Notes: generated by a model not told the origin, from the letters alone. Counted from the first letter of the stretch, positions 32,206 through 43,340 are shown. The stretch: DNA of 64,000 nucleotides from Diphasiastrum complanatum (GCA_029204225.1 CM055113.1:8280352-8344351), one strand, 5' to 3'. Translations and numbers: made by a program.

Positions 32206-35200
32206 CTAACTTGGCAAATCTAGTGTACATCTCTCTACAATTCCAAGAGCATATCTTAACTTAAAAAATGGATCTTTGGACAATGGTTTGGTTAAGATAT
32301 CAGCTATGCATTCGGATGATGGTACATGATGTAGTTGCACTTCCTTGGATTGTACCTTCTCCCTCACAAAGTGGTGAGCTATCTCAATATGCTTTGTTCT
32401 AGCATGGAAGATAGGATTTGAAGCAATTTGTTGAGAAGATTGATTGTCACAAAATATGTAAGGGATCTCCTCGGCCTCTAGCACATGTAGTTCCATCAAG
32501 AGTCTTCTTAGCCATAAGAGCTCTTTGGTTGTTGAAGTCAATGCCTTGTACTCGGCTTCACAAGAAGATAGTGAGATTGTATCTTGCTTTTTGGAAAGCC
32601 AAGATATCACTCCTCCACAAAGAAATGTTGCAAATGCACTAATGGACTTCCTATCCATCTTGTCACCTGCAAAATCTGAATCCGAGTAGGCTCTCAAGTG
32701 CAAGTTAGATCCTTCATAAAGTATACCAAAAAATCTAGTACTAGAAACATATCTAAGTACTCTCTTGGCACTTTTCCAATGATGAATTAAAGGAGCTTGC
32801 ATACTTTGACTCAACTTGCTTACACAAAAACTTAAGTCAGGTCTAGTGATGGTTAAATAGATTAGAGAGCCTATAAGCTTCCTAAAGAGAGTGATGTCCT
32901 CAAAGGATGCTTCATCACCTTCATTAGTTGCTTTCACAACATGCTCCATAGGGGTGTCAATCCCCTTACAATCTTTCATACCAAATCTTTCAAGAATGGA
33001 AGTAGCATACTTAGATTGACTTATGAAAGTACAATTGCTACTTCTAGACACTTCTATCCCAAGTATAAACTTTAGGAAGCCTAGATCTACCATCTTGAAC
33101 TCACTAGATAAGTCAACTTTTACTTTGCCTATGCCATCATCATCATTTCCTGTCATAATGATGTCATCAACATAAAGAACCAAAATGATGATCTTTCCTT
33201 CATTACATTTGAAATATAAAGAAGGTTCATAAGCACTTAGTACAAAGCCAAGGGAATAGAGAAAATCATGCAACCTAGAGTACCAAGCTCTAGGTGCTTG
33301 CTTCAAGCCATATAGGCTCTTCCTTAAGTAGCACACCTTTTGCTCCTCACCAATCTTGATGAAGCCCTCGGGTTGCATCATGTAGATTTCCTCTTCTAAG
33401 AAGCCATTCAAGAAGGCATTTGTCACATCCATTTGGTAGAGATCCCATTTGAACAAAGTAGCAATGCAAATGATTAATCTAATAGTTACAAGCTTAGCTA
33501 CAGGTGCAAATGTTTCTTCATAATCCAATCCTTTTATTTGAAGAAATCCCTTAGCAACAAGCCTAGCTTTGTATTTACTAATAGATCCATCTTGATTGTA
33601 CTTAATTCTATAAATCCACTTACATGCAAGTGGTTTCTTTCCTCTTGGAAGATTTACAAGATTCCAAGTATGATTTTCTTCTAATGCATCATACTCTACT
33701 TGCATTGCATCTCTCCAAACTTTAGATTTACATGCTTCTTCAAAAGATGATGGTTCTTCAATCAATGTAGCTAAAAAAGAGTAAGAGGTAGAAGATGTAG
33801 AGCCTTCCTTTTGCTTTCCCTTGTCCACATAGGTAAGCCTTGAGGGCTCGGCCTTGCTCCTTGATGATCTTCTTGGCCCCTTTTGACTTGGATCCAAATC
33901 TCCATCCTCGGGTTTGTCATGATCCTCCTCGGGTTTGTCAAGATCCTCCTCGGATTTGTCAAGATCTTCAATGCACAATGGGTTAGATCCATTTGACAAG
34001 CTCTTAGCAAATTGTGACTCATCAAAAAGTACATCCTTGCTTACCTTTACTTTCTTGGATGTAGGATCATATATCCTATATCCCTTGCTATTTTCTCCAT
34101 AGCCAACAAAGATTCCTTTGAAGGAGGTAGCATCTTCTTTCCTTCTAGTCTCCAAAGGAATGTGTACATAACAAGTACATCTAAAGATCTTAAAATATTT
34201 TACATTGGGTTTCTTATCAAACAAGGCTTGATAAGGTGAGATCCCATCTATAGCACTACTAGGAAGTCTATTACACAAATAATTAGCACATGTTATGGCT
34301 TCTCCCCAAAATGAGATGGGAAGTGATGCATCAAGCCTCAAGGACTTTGCACACTCACATAGACTCCTATTTTTCCTCTCGGCCACCCCATTTTGTTGAG
34401 GGGTGTAGGAACAAGTGTATTGTAACTTAATACCATTGATCTCACAAAAGTCTTTCATTTTATTGGAGGTGTACTCTCCTCCATTATCACATCTTAGTGC
34501 TTTGATAGAAGTACTAAGTTGTTTCTCTACTAGAGACTTGAACTTAATGAAAGCTTCATAAACAAGATTTTTCTTTGATAGTAACTCAATCCATGTGAAT
34601 CTAGTACAATCATCTATAAAAGTTACATACATCAAGGCACCTCCATTACTTGCATGTGAAAAACTATGTACATCAGAATGTATGAGATCCAAGGGAGAGA
34701 GAGATCTTGATGAAGATTTCTTGTAAGAAGATTTGTGTGACTTTGCAAGGCCACATGCCTCACACATTTTTCCACACTTCTTGAAAGCTCTTGGTAGGCC
34801 GAGAGCTAGTTCCTTGCTTGCCATTGACTCCATAGATTGAAGATTAGGATGGCCTAATCTCTTATGCCAAAGCTCCACTTGAGTTAGCTCCTCCCTAGCC
34901 AAGTTCACACTTTCACTTGCAACATTAGCATCCAACTTGAAAAGTCTACCTTGCTTAATGCCACTAGCTATGCACTTATCATTTTTCAAGATGGAACAAA
35001 CTCCATTCTTGAAATGTACATCTAGTCCATTGTCCATTAATTGTCCTACACTAAGCAAGTTTCTTGAAATGGTAGGAACATACAAAACATTATCTAGATC
35101 TATCCTTTTAGATGTGCCTAAACAAAGAGGTATAGATCCTATGCCATCTATCTTGCATGCTTGATCACTAGCAGTGTATATTGACTTCTTAGAGTCATTA

Positions 35201-36186
35201 CAAGATAGAAGAGTAGAAAAATAATGCTTGTTAAAGGACATGTGGGAACTAGCCCCACTATCTATCCACCATGTGTCTTGACTTGAAGTTGGTGTAGATG
35301 CAACCATTAAGGATGTGTTGAATCCATCCTCATATTCTTCCTCTTGAGCAATGTTCCCTTGATCTCCTTTGGCTTGTTGATTCTTCTTCAAGTAGCATTC
35401 TGAGGCAAAGTGTCCTTTCTTTCCACAAAAGAAACACTTTAGTTTTGCCTTGTTCTTCACTTTGCCTTTGGAGGTAGATCCTCCATTCTTCATCTCGGCC
35501 TCCTTGCCTTGATTTTTCTTGAATGGATTTTGCTTTTTCTTGCCTTTAGATGTAAAGTTAGCTTTCTCCTCTCCTCCATTAAGTGACATGCTATCCATTC
35601 TTGTCTTGAGGTGTAGAAGCCTACTCTCCTCGGCCACAAGAACATTGTGCAACTTTTCAATGGATGGAAGAGAGTCTTGAATGGCAAATGATTGGACTAA
35701 GTTGGTAAACTCATCACTTAGACCATTCAAAATGATTTGTACTAGTTCTTGATCTTGGATCTTCTCTCCTATTGCACTTAACTCCTTGTTAAGAGATTTG
35801 ATCCTAAGAACATACTCTTGTCCACTCTCTCCACTTCCTTTCATGCTTTGGAAAACTTGATTTCTTAGCATGAGGATTCTTGAAGTATTGTTGGATTCAT
35901 AAATGCTCTTTAATGAATCCCAAGCCTCTTTGGATGAGGTACAAGAAGACACCTCTTTCAAGAGGTCATTGCATACATTTAACTTTATGCAATGTAGAGC
36001 TAATCTTGCTCTCTTCTTGTATTTGGCTTGTTCTTGGGGAGTTTGAGGCTCTTCCTCTACTCCTTGAACTATGTCATATAGATCATGGATCACTAGGAGT
36101 GATTCCATTCTCACTTTCCAAATGGAATAATTTGTGGAAGTGAGTCTCTCACTTGATTCCATCAAATATCCACCCATGGATGACAT
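32206..36186 (-). CDS. Copia gag-pol polyprotein, 1,326 aa, intact
   Basis: This single frame encodes gag, protease, integrase, RT and RNase H in copia order. Gag has a CCHC knuckle at residues 251-264 (CFFCGKKGHFASEC). The protease DSG is at 309-311. The pre-integrase zinc domain has HKRLGH at 441-446 and CGKMCEAC at 471-478. Integrase has Asp505, Asp567 and Glu603, with the exact 35-residue spacing of a DD35E core. An acidic, Pro-rich linker with repeated DKPEED follows (about 740-765). RT has YVDD at 1005-1008. RNase H has Asp1169/Asp1171, Glu1210 and Asp1247. The C terminus DILTKPL...LGIVE is complete. The start MSSMGGYLMESSERL aligns with the gag starts of the sister copies. All key residues are present, so the protein is probably active if expressed; the lineage within copia was not resolved. 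Confidence 0.95.
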   Translation of the reverse strand: MSSMGGYLMESSERLTSTNYSIWKVRMESLLVIHDLYDIVQGVEEEPQTPQEQAKYKKRARLALHCIKLNVCNDLLKEVSSCTSSKEAWDSLKSIYESNNTSRILMLRNQVFQSMKGSGESGQEYVLRIKSLNKELSAIGEKIQDQELVQIILNGLSDEFTNLVQSFAIQDSLPSIEKLHNVLVAEESRLLHLKTRMDSMSLNGGEEKANFTSKGKKKQNPFKKNQGKEAEMKNGGSTSKGKVKNKAKLKCFFCGKKGHFASECYLKKNQQAKGDQGNIAQEEEYEDGFNTSLMVASTPTSSQDTWWIDSGASSHMSFNKHYFSTLLSCNDSKKSIYTASDQACKIDGIGSIPLCLGTSKRIDLDNVLYVPTISRNLLSVGQLMDNGLDVHFKNGVCSILKNDKCIASGIKQGRLFKLDANVASESVNLAREELTQVELWHKRLGHPNLQSMESMASKELALGLPRAFKKCGKMCEACGLAKSHKSSYKKSSSRSLSPLDLIHSDVHSFSHASNGGALMYVTFIDDCTRFTWIELLSKKNLVYEAFIKFKSLVEKQLSTSIKALRCDNGGEYTSNKMKDFCEINGIKLQYTCSYTPQQNGVAERKNRSLCECAKSLRLDASLPISFWGEAITCANYLCNRLPSSAIDGISPYQALFDKKPNVKYFKIFRCTCYVHIPLETRRKEDATSFKGIFVGYGENSKGYRIYDPTSKKVKVSKDVLFDESQFAKSLSNGSNPLCIEDLDKSEEDLDKPEEDHDKPEDGDLDPSQKGPRRSSRSKAEPSRLTYVDKGKQKEGSTSSTSYSFLATLIEEPSSFEEACKSKVWRDAMQVEYDALEENHTWNLVNLPRGKKPLACKWIYRIKYNQDGSISKYKARLVAKGFLQIKGLDYEETFAPVAKLVTIRLIICIATLFKWDLYQMDVTNAFLNGFLEEEIYMMQPEGFIKIGEEQKVCYLRKSLYGLKQAPRAWYSRLHDFLYSLGFVLSAYEPSLYFKCNEGKIIILVLYVDDIIMTGNDDDGIGKVKVDLSSEFKMVDLGFLKFILGIEVSRSSNCTFISQSKYATSILERFGMKDCKGIDTPMEHVVKATNEGDEASFEDITLFRKLIGSLIYLTITRPDLSFCVSKLSQSMQAPLIHHWKSAKRVLRYVSSTRFFGILYEGSNLHLRAYSDSDFAGDKMDRKSISAFATFLCGGVISWLSKKQDTISLSSCEAEYKALTSTTKELLWLRRLLMELHVLEAEEIPYIFCDNQSSQQIASNPIFHARTKHIEIAHHFVREKVQSKEVQLHHVPSSECIADILTKPLSKDPFFKLRYALGIVERCTLDLPS

Positions 36187-36770
36187 TTTAGAATGAATGC
36201 TCTTTTAAAAATCACAAAGATTTTTGAATTTTAAAAGATCTATGAAGTGGCCTAAAGCTTACTAGAATGCCTATAGGCTTGTCTCTATCAAACTAACACA
36301 CAAGCTTGAATGATACTCAAAGATCTTACCAAAAATTTCTAGCTTTCACTCTCACAAAAAAAAATTGCTTTACACTTTTCTTAGAGATTTCACTTCAACT
36401 AAGGATCTGAACAAATCAGCCTCTTAGATCTGATCTTAGACTCTAAAAAGAAATGCTTCAATGATCCAAAACACTATTTGGTCATAGGCATTAGTTAGAA
36501 TGAATCTAGATCAATACTATGCTTCAAAAAGCACCAAAAATGAACTAGTATTGTGATTTTGGGACCAAAAAACACAAAGTAACTTGAATTGAAAGTTGCT
36601 GTACGGTTTCACACGTGTGAAAAGTACATACACAGCCTCCAAGTCGTTTTGATCCAAATGATTACAAGCTATCACTCTAGAAGAACTCGCCCTCACTAGT
36701 ATTGGCCAAAAAACAAATTTTGCCAATGATCTTTACAAGATTTATGATTCAATGATCACTCTCTTACTTA
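36187..36770 (-). other. Untranslated leader of element C
   Basis: Lies between primer site and gag start on the element strand. It contains another perfect TTCACACGTGTGAA palindrome at 36,608-36,621. No frame of note. Confidence 0.8.
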
Positions 36771-36782
36771 GCTCTGATACCA
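36771..36782 (-). promoter_or_regulatory. Primer binding site of element C, tRNA-iMet type
   Basis: GCTCTGATACCA on the plus strand is TGGTATCAGAGC on the element strand, complementary to the 3' end of initiator Met tRNA, directly adjoining the 5' LTR. Confidence 0.95.
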
Positions 36783-37644
36783 TGATAAATTTTACAGTTT
36801 TTAGGACAATAATGATTGTACTTTACAATCATAGAGAGTTATTGGTTGCTTAATCAATGAATCTATCAAGTTCTACACATTAGATCTTGATCTAGATTCA
36901 CTACACTTGGATTTAAGCAAGAGCAATGGATCAACACATCATTTTTTAGTGAGAGCGGCTTCACACGTGTGGAGTACTGTCCACTGTACGGACTGCACCT
37001 GAAACAACAAGTACAATGATACTAGATAGCAATCATGCATAAAAATCACAAGACAAATGACTAGAAATCTCACAAAAGTGTAGAGTGCAAAAGTCTCATC
37101 AATTTTCTTAGCAAAATGATGATCCTTTTATGGATCAAGTACATCCATGAGTCTGGTACAGTCCAGCAGGCCTTCACACGTGTGAAGAGTGCCACATCAC
37201 TCATATCTATCCATTTGATCCATCCTTGATCCTTATCCAATAGTTGACCTTCTAGAATATGACTAAAATCCAAAAAGCTAGTCTCCTAGAATATAGGAAT
37301 ATTCCCTACAAAATAGGATCTAAGGAAAATGGTCAAATCTTATCTTCTAGTACTCTATACACACATGTGAACATCCACTTGCCATGTGGGAGAATTTACT
37401 CATGCACATGCAAGGAAAAGCTAATTTGTAGGTGACTAGTCAACTTGACTAAAAACTAGTCATTTCATGTTCACACTAACTAGAATGATACAAAATCAAT
37501 TTGGATATATACAAACATGAAAAGTGCATCCTTTCACACATGGGAACATGCTCCACACGTGTGAAATCATATCATCAACATATTCTAATGTTTGATCAAT
37601 ATTTACATGAACCAATGTCAAGTGAGAAGTGACAATTTTCAACA
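36783..37644 (-). repeat. Element C 5' LTR (862 bp)
   Basis: Same length as, and nearly identical to, 31,331-32,192. Carries TTCACACGTGTGAA at 37,173-37,186. On the element strand it starts TGTTGAAAATTG and ends TTTATCA, followed by the AACAA duplication (37,645-37,649) on the outer side. Confidence 0.95.
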
Positions 37645-37649
37645 AACAA

Positions 37650-38150
37650 TTCATAAAGACACAGAAGAATACTTTAGAAAATGCGATGTGTGCCAATGAG
37701 TTAGGAGACCAACAATATTGAATTATGATCTATTGCATCTCGTTCTAGCTCAAGCACCAGTTGAGAAGTGGGGATTGGACTACATCGGTCCGATCCATCC
37801 AGCTGCTAGAAGTTCACAAGCCCGATACAACATCGTGGCTACAGATTATCTCACCAAATAAGTAGAAGTCAAGGCATTGCGAACAGCTGCCACTCAAACT
37901 ATTGTCAAGTTCCTATATGAAAACATCATTGTGCACTTCTTCGGATGCCTGATGGAGATAGTCAGCGATCGTAGAAGCCATTTTGTCAATGATACCATCA
38001 AGGTCCTATTGGAGGAATTTGTCATGATCCACTGATCCAGCACACCTTATTATCCTCATGGGGCAAGATCTTGTGTAGCATCATCACGCAGACAATCATC
38101 ACAAGAGTTCTTGACTACAAAAGGGCCCTATAAGAAATGCCACGTAGGAT
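37650..38150 (+). pseudogene. Ty3/gypsy integrase, continuation after element C
   Basis: It resumes the frame cut at 31,330 with FRKCDVCQ (the Cys pair of the HHCC zinc domain), then EKWGLDYIGPIHP and VATDYLTK (first Asp), VSDRRSHFVNDTIK (second Asp) and STPYYPHGAR, where the catalytic Glu region decays. In-frame stops occur at several points. The homology ends near 38,150, before the C-terminal domain, and no RNase H is seen after it. Confidence 0.85.
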
Positions 38151-38860
38151 GGACGAATTCATCAAAATTAAAAATTATACTATAAGAAGTGCTTGCCCAT
38201 AGTAGTTCGAATACAAAACTACTCTAGTTACAATCATGGCTAACTAAGGTTTCTCTCGGAAAAACTCATGCCTCGAGAGAAATAAACTCTTGGGAGAAGA
38301 GAGAGTGAGGGCAAGAAATTTAAAGAAGAGCACCAAATACATTTTACTATAGATTGAACAAACTAGAGGAAAAATAGATGGATGTCATTATAACATTTGC
38401 ATCAATTAGCAATCACCATTTTTTAATGCTACATAAAATGCCTACATCTCTCGAGAGAAAAGAGAATGGCAAGATTTGAAAAAAGAAGAGCACCAACCAA
38501 AATACACGGATTGAGAAAACTCAAAACTCAAAAATAAAAAAATGAGCAGCATGAACAATGGTACAGAAAGCTTGCACATATTTCTCAGGTGTCAGAGACT
38601 GCCATTGTCTAATCATATTCTGAGTTAGAAACATTTTTGATTTGTCAAACTGAGTGAATGAGCGAAGCAAACAAATAGAAAGATGTATTCAAATCACAAA
38701 CATAGACATCTACCTTAAAATAGATGACAAAAAAATGTTGCTTATATATTACATCAAAATGCTTGTAATGGAACAAATGCAGGTTACAGCCTTAAATGAG
38801 ACATAGCAAAGATGCTAAATAGCTTCCATTTAGATGACTTAATTTGCATAATGGAGCATC
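38151..38860. other. AT-rich stretch, probably repeat DNA, no gene
   Basis: No supported frame. CTCGAGAGAAA-like words recur near 38,270 and 38,450. It adjoins an LTR on the right whose outer end could not be fixed. Confidence 0.3.
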
Positions 38861-39878
38861 TATATTGATGCGAGTTGTAGCTGTATTTATACATAGCTAT
38901 ATCTACAAGACTACTTTAGTTCTAAGTGTGTACTTAGTCGTGAGATAGTGTACAACAACAATTATACACTCAGATTTGAATTCTACTTCAGGAGCATGAG
39001 ATAACGGTGCTTAGCGCAATCGTATGTTGACTGCAATCATCACTTCTGTGGTCTCCTGTTGGGCCTTGCCATTGCGAGCCTTAGCTGCAGGTGGAGTGTG
39101 CAGCTTATCGCAAGTTGTCGTATTCGTAAACGGACAGCCACCTGCGTCTGGGCGGTCCCCAAGTGGTCCACTTTCTTCAAGAGGGAAAATCGTAAGCAGA
39201 CCGCATGTGTTGACTTTGCGGTGACTTGGCGATGCCTTTGGTCAATGGTCTTCGCAAACAAGCGTAGGATTTACTCCTATGGTGCCTTACGGTTCTTGGC
39301 GGTGCCTCGGCGGTTGCCTTCGGTTTACTCCAACTTCATAATGGATCATAGGATGGAGTATTGTGGTTGAGTTTACTCTTCATTTATAACCGTGACTTTG
39401 CGGTGACTTGGCGATGCCTTCGGTCAATGGTCTTTGCAAACAAATGTAGGGTTTACTCCTACGGTGCCTTACGGTTCTTGACGATGCCTCGGCAGTTGCC
39501 TTCGGTTTACTCCAACTTCATAATGGCCCGTAGGATGGAGTATTGCGGTTGGGCTTCAGTCTCCATTTATAACCGTAACGTTGATATTGCGGTAGTTCCG
39601 TGGTCCTTGTCTACTAAACTTTCTTTTGTATTTATGCAGACTCTATAGAAATAGTCCATTTCTGTAGATTGCTAGAAAAGACTGATTTCGTTGAAGTCGC
39701 TGAAGATGGCCAGGTCTTCAATGTTCTTCAGATGCTTTGACATTTGAATGTATAGAGAGTAGGATTGGTTACCTTTTAAGCTTAGATTTGTGGATAAAGA
39801 TCAGCCGATGCAATTGTTCTTCAAATGGTTCGGCCGTCTGAGTTCAAGGAGAAATTGTGAGCTTAATTTCCAATATTC
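38861..39878 (-). mobile_element. Copia LTR (minus) with an internal 182-bp tandem duplication
   Basis: On the element strand this LTR begins TGGAAATTAAGC at 39,878, next to a polypurine tract (complement of ATTCCCCCTTAA, about 39,881-39,892). It contains a TATA-type TATAAATA at about 38,889-38,896. Two copies of a GC-rich 182-bp unit lie at 39,211-39,392 and 39,393-39,574 (CGGTGACTTGGCGATGCC... repeated). A related piece in opposite orientation lies at 59,150-59,371. The outer end is uncertain. Confidence 0.6.
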
Positions 39879-39892
39879 CCCCTTAACATCAC

Positions 39893-40134
39893 AGTTGGTG
39901 CCTTGTGATCTTCGTCGGATTTAGCATGTTGGAGAATTTTTTATGCTTGATAGTGGGAAGAGATTTAGTGAAGATGTCTACTACCATTTCGAATGTGGAG
40001 TAGTATTGAAGAATCACTTGTCTTGAGAAAACCTTTTCCCAAATGAAATGCAGCTCAAAAGCGAACTGCTCATTCTTGCCTCAACTGCAGCTAGTAATTT
40101 TAAGGATGCGGAAGCGTGCATTATTCTACAATTG
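39893..40134 (-). pseudogene. Copia RNase H C-terminal fragment
   Basis: The minus strand reads NEQFAFELHFIWEKVFSRQ and VVDIFTKSLPTIKHKKFSNML, the standard C terminus of copia pol (HIELEYHFIREKV ... DIFTKPLP). It lies directly before the polypurine tract and LTR to its left, as expected. The rest of the element is missing. Confidence 0.7.
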
Positions 40135-40718
40135 TCGCATTTTTTGGGAAGGCAAAAAATGCAAAGTATGTGAAGTATGTGAAATATGCAAAACCACATG
40201 AATTTTATACACTTAAGCACTTTAATTCTACTAGAAACATGTGAAAACACCAAAGAGAGAGAATGTGATGCAAATATCCCGAAGAGAGAGAATGCGAAAA
40301 ATGCGAAAACCCAATTAGTTTTTCCAACATAGTTTTTAGACATCGCGACCCTGCATCTATATTATATGATTCATTCATCACAACAACAATGTACACATAA
40401 ACAACACCAGCATTCATGCATACGTAGCAGAAGAAACTGATAGAAATGATCTATTGCTATATGAATTTCCTGGAGGTGAGTACACAGACTGCCGCATATC
40501 AGTGTGCAAGTTCTGTTTTCTACGATATTCAATAGTTGTTTCAACTTCTCTTCTCACTCTCTCTCATTCCTCTCATCTACACTATGTTGGCGTATTGTTA
40601 TATTCTTTTCTTAGATCCATTTCTAAGTTTTCTTGTAAAACTAATGGTTGTGGTTAAGCACCCAATTAGTTGCGGCTGTCTGCATCTTTTTGAACAGACT
40701 GTACTTGCAACCATCTTT
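40135..40718 (+). mobile_element. Probable LTR fragment related to the 59.4-kb copia LTR
   Basis: Begins CGCATTTTTTGG...AAAAATGC, like the LTR starts at 59,372 and 63,951, and shares with 59,372-59,600 the words AAAAATGC, AAGAGAGAGAATG and CCCGAAG. The right part is replaced by a different copia fragment. Assignment rests on short shared words. Confidence 0.35.
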
Positions 40719-41640
40719 CTATGAGATCAAATTGTCCCACGTGGAAGTTTTTTGGGCCTGAGGAAAATGAAGTTCATTTCTCAAGACTCCCTCTTGATCT
40801 GAAGATTCCTTCAGCCAATTCCCATGTTCTTCTTGTGTTTTAGCAAGGAGTTCTGTAAGAACATCTACTATCATTTTTGTGGTCTTCACATACTTGATCT
40901 GAATTTCTTGTTTCTGCACAAGATCTTTGATATGATGATACTTGAGTGGAATGTGCTTTGTCCTTGAATGGAAGACCAGATGTTGAGTCATGGAGATTGC
41001 ACTAGTAATGTCCACGTCCATGACAATAGGTTCAGTTTGTTGTTCCCCCATCTCACTTAGCAATTGCCTCAACCACACAACCTCATTTGCATTCTTTGAA
41101 ACTGCTATATATTCAGCTTTGCATGATGACTATGCAACAAGAGTCTTTTTTTTGCAAACCCAGCTTACTGGCCCTCCACATATCATGAAGCATCTGCCAA
41201 TGGCAAATTTACTGTCATCTTTTGAACTTGCCCAAGTGACATTGTTGAATGCCTTCAGAATGGATCCATCTGGCCTTGAATAGACAATGCCAAAGTTTGT
41301 GGTCTGTTTGAGATATTGTAAAATTCTCTTTGCCAGCTCCCAATGGGGCCTTCTTGGATTGTTAGAAGACTGTGCTAAAGCACAAATAGGAAAGGCCAAT
41401 CTAGTACATATAGTTAGATACATTAGAGCTCCTATCAGATTTTGAAAAGGTGTATTACTCATTTCAAATTCTTCTTGCTCAGCCTTGGACAATCTTCTTT
41501 TGAGAGTTTTACTCCTAGTGCCGTAGGAGTCTCTTTTCCTTTACGTTCTAGAATTGCATAATTTGCCAAAATTTTATAGGCACAACTCTGTTGAGAAAGT
41601 TTTATATTACTGATCTTCAGAAAACACTCAAGCAACAATG
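40719..41640 (-). pseudogene. Copia RT/RNase H fragment
   Basis: The minus strand encodes a block with FQNLIGALMYLTICTR, WELAKRILQYLKQTTNFGIVYSR and CGGPVSWVCKKKT (about 41,492-41,130). After a frameshift follow WLRQLLSEMGEQ, HSRTKHIPLKYHHIKDLV and VDVLTELLAKTQ, the RNase H and C terminus of a copia element (41,078-40,719). A short upstream piece (41,674-41,459) holds the RT C-terminal region with shifts. It is a different copia family from elements A-C. Confidence 0.8.
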
Positions 41641-41689
41641 CTTTCAACTTGTAGCAGAAAAAGTCATTCCTCAAACTTGTACCAACTGA

Positions 41690-42735
41690 GATCTCCAGAA
41701 TGTGTGATGAAGGAGGATTGGAAATAATATACGCTCTATAGTTTTACCTGATTACTCTCATGCTATTGACTTTTCTAATTCTCATGGTCAGTTTCTAGGC
41801 CTCAGTGACTCGCATATAATTTTAGGCATAAGCAATCGAACGAAACCATTAGTTTGCCATTTCAGTAGACAGTCTCCTCCTCTGCCAACTTACCCTGAGT
41901 GACATGACTCTCTAGTGCTGTCAATAGGAAGCCCATCAATAGGTAGGTAGTGGCTTCATGAAGCCTGCTTGGCCTCTCTTTGGAAATTAAACATCTTGTA
42001 ACATTGAAATCTCATACTTAATGTCTCATACACAATGATCTAGAGAAGTGATAGCTACACAAGGCAGATCAAATGCATCAGAGATGGTACTCATGTAATT
42101 CGGAGAGCATTCTACGGACTCATCCTCTCAAATGCTTTGCTCAAAAAGGTGTTCTCCACAAAGGTTCATACCATAATAAGATGCACCATAGTTGATGGAC
42201 TCAGATGCCATTGTGGGAGGGCTATGATGTCATAGCAAGGATTTAGCCTATCCAATGCATATTGCCAGCTGAGCTCAGTATATTAACTCCAGTCTGACTG
42301 GGTCAGAATAGTGTTGCAATTTACTCCAAGAGTCGTAAATTTAGCAGGTACAACTGTTGGTCAAACATTCTTGAGTCTCAATACCTTGGTTGCACAACAA
42401 TGAATTTTAGATCTGCAATGTCTCAAATGAACTCAAACACCCTCATATGCAATCATCACTTCTAAGATCCTCTCTACTCTCATGAAAGGAGAGTTGGTCA
42501 TTGTCACCCTCAACAAGCCACATGAGAAAACAAGACATGAAGACATGATGATATGAAAAGACAGAGTCAGTTCTCTCTGGGTGAGGCTGGCCATGCTCTC
42601 TTATCCTCAATGGCTGAAGGCCTCTAGGCCTTCGTCTTCTCACTTTTATTTTCATTTTGACTATTGCAGGGATATTATCCATTTCATCAGTCGTTCACTT
42701 CAGAGTAGGAGAAAGATGATCGGTAGTAGATCTAG
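41690..42735. other. Stretch without a supported gene
   Basis: Only short chance frames are seen. It lies between a copia remnant (-) and gypsy gag pieces (+), so it is probably repeat DNA. Confidence 0.3.
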
Positions 42736-43340
42736 ACACTTGTTGGTCCTAGTAATCGAACTTGTGCTAAAGTAAACAATCTCGAAGCTCTTGGTCTTCA
42801 TTTGGAGGAAGGTGGTATTCTTGTCAATAGTGAAGAAGAAGATGCTTCTACAACATCTTCAGGATCTTCTTCGTGGTTCACGGGAGATACAAATGGCTAC
42901 GAGAGTGAAAGTCCCATGTAAATTTTTTTGTATGTATTGATCTTGCTTCTTGGACCACCCTCAAGGACGCTCTCATCAAGCATTTCAAACCATCCAAACT
43001 GACTCAGAGCCCGTTCATTCAAATTACTCATATCAAGATGCGTCGCAAAGAGTCTGTTCGAAACTACATTGAGCATTTTAAAAGTCTCAAAGTAGAATGT
43101 GTTGATGAAAATATCACTGAACGAATGGCCATAAAACTATTTTTAGTTGGATTGCCAAAAAACATCCGCTGTGAACTCAAACCAGTTGACCTTTATAGTC
43201 AACTTAAAGATGTGATGACTGATGCTATTTGTGAAGAAGACGAAGGTTCCGACAATGACTTTGACTATTGTGAATAGAAATCTAAGAATCGGGACCATCC
43301 TAATCACCCGAAATCTAATAATATTGCTCAGTCTTCTGAG
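42736..43340 (+). pseudogene. Ty3/gypsy gag fragment
   Basis: From about 42,940 one frame reads TLKDALIKHFKPSKL, then KESVRNYIEHFKSLKVECVD and MAIKLFLVGLPKNIRCEL, ending in an acidic EEDEGSDNDFD stretch: the same capsid-type region as the gag at 11.5-11.9 kb. Before it (42,736-42,918) lies a short acidic, Ser-rich frame (GGILVNSEEEDASTTSSG) ending in a stop, perhaps the same element's upstream region. No zinc knuckle follows. Confidence 0.65.

Larger units (their letters stand above)
31331..37644 (-). mobile_element. Copia element C, complete and apparently intact
   Basis: This 6,314-bp element has two 862-bp LTRs (31,331-32,192 and 36,783-37,644; TGATAAATT...TTCAACA on the plus strand). By eye the LTRs differ at about five positions (for example near 31,850, 31,895, 31,950 and 32,065 versus the matching right-LTR sites). 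It also has a polypurine tract at 32,193, a tRNA-iMet primer site at 36,771-36,782, a leader of about 585 bp and one uninterrupted gag-pol frame. The AACAA duplication shows it inserted into a gypsy integrase. High LTR identity plus an open frame indicate recent insertion. It is related to, but clearly distinct from, elements A and B. Confidence 0.96.

Noticed and set aside
19037-37273. Plus-strand open frames over the copia elements (for example 20,216-20,611 and 23,919-24,284)
   Set aside because: They are antisense shadows of the RNase H and RT coding strand, present in both A and B at the same place.
42443-42682. Basic minus-strand open frame of 79 codons
   Set aside because: No motif, no splice context and no similarity to its neighbours; expected by chance.
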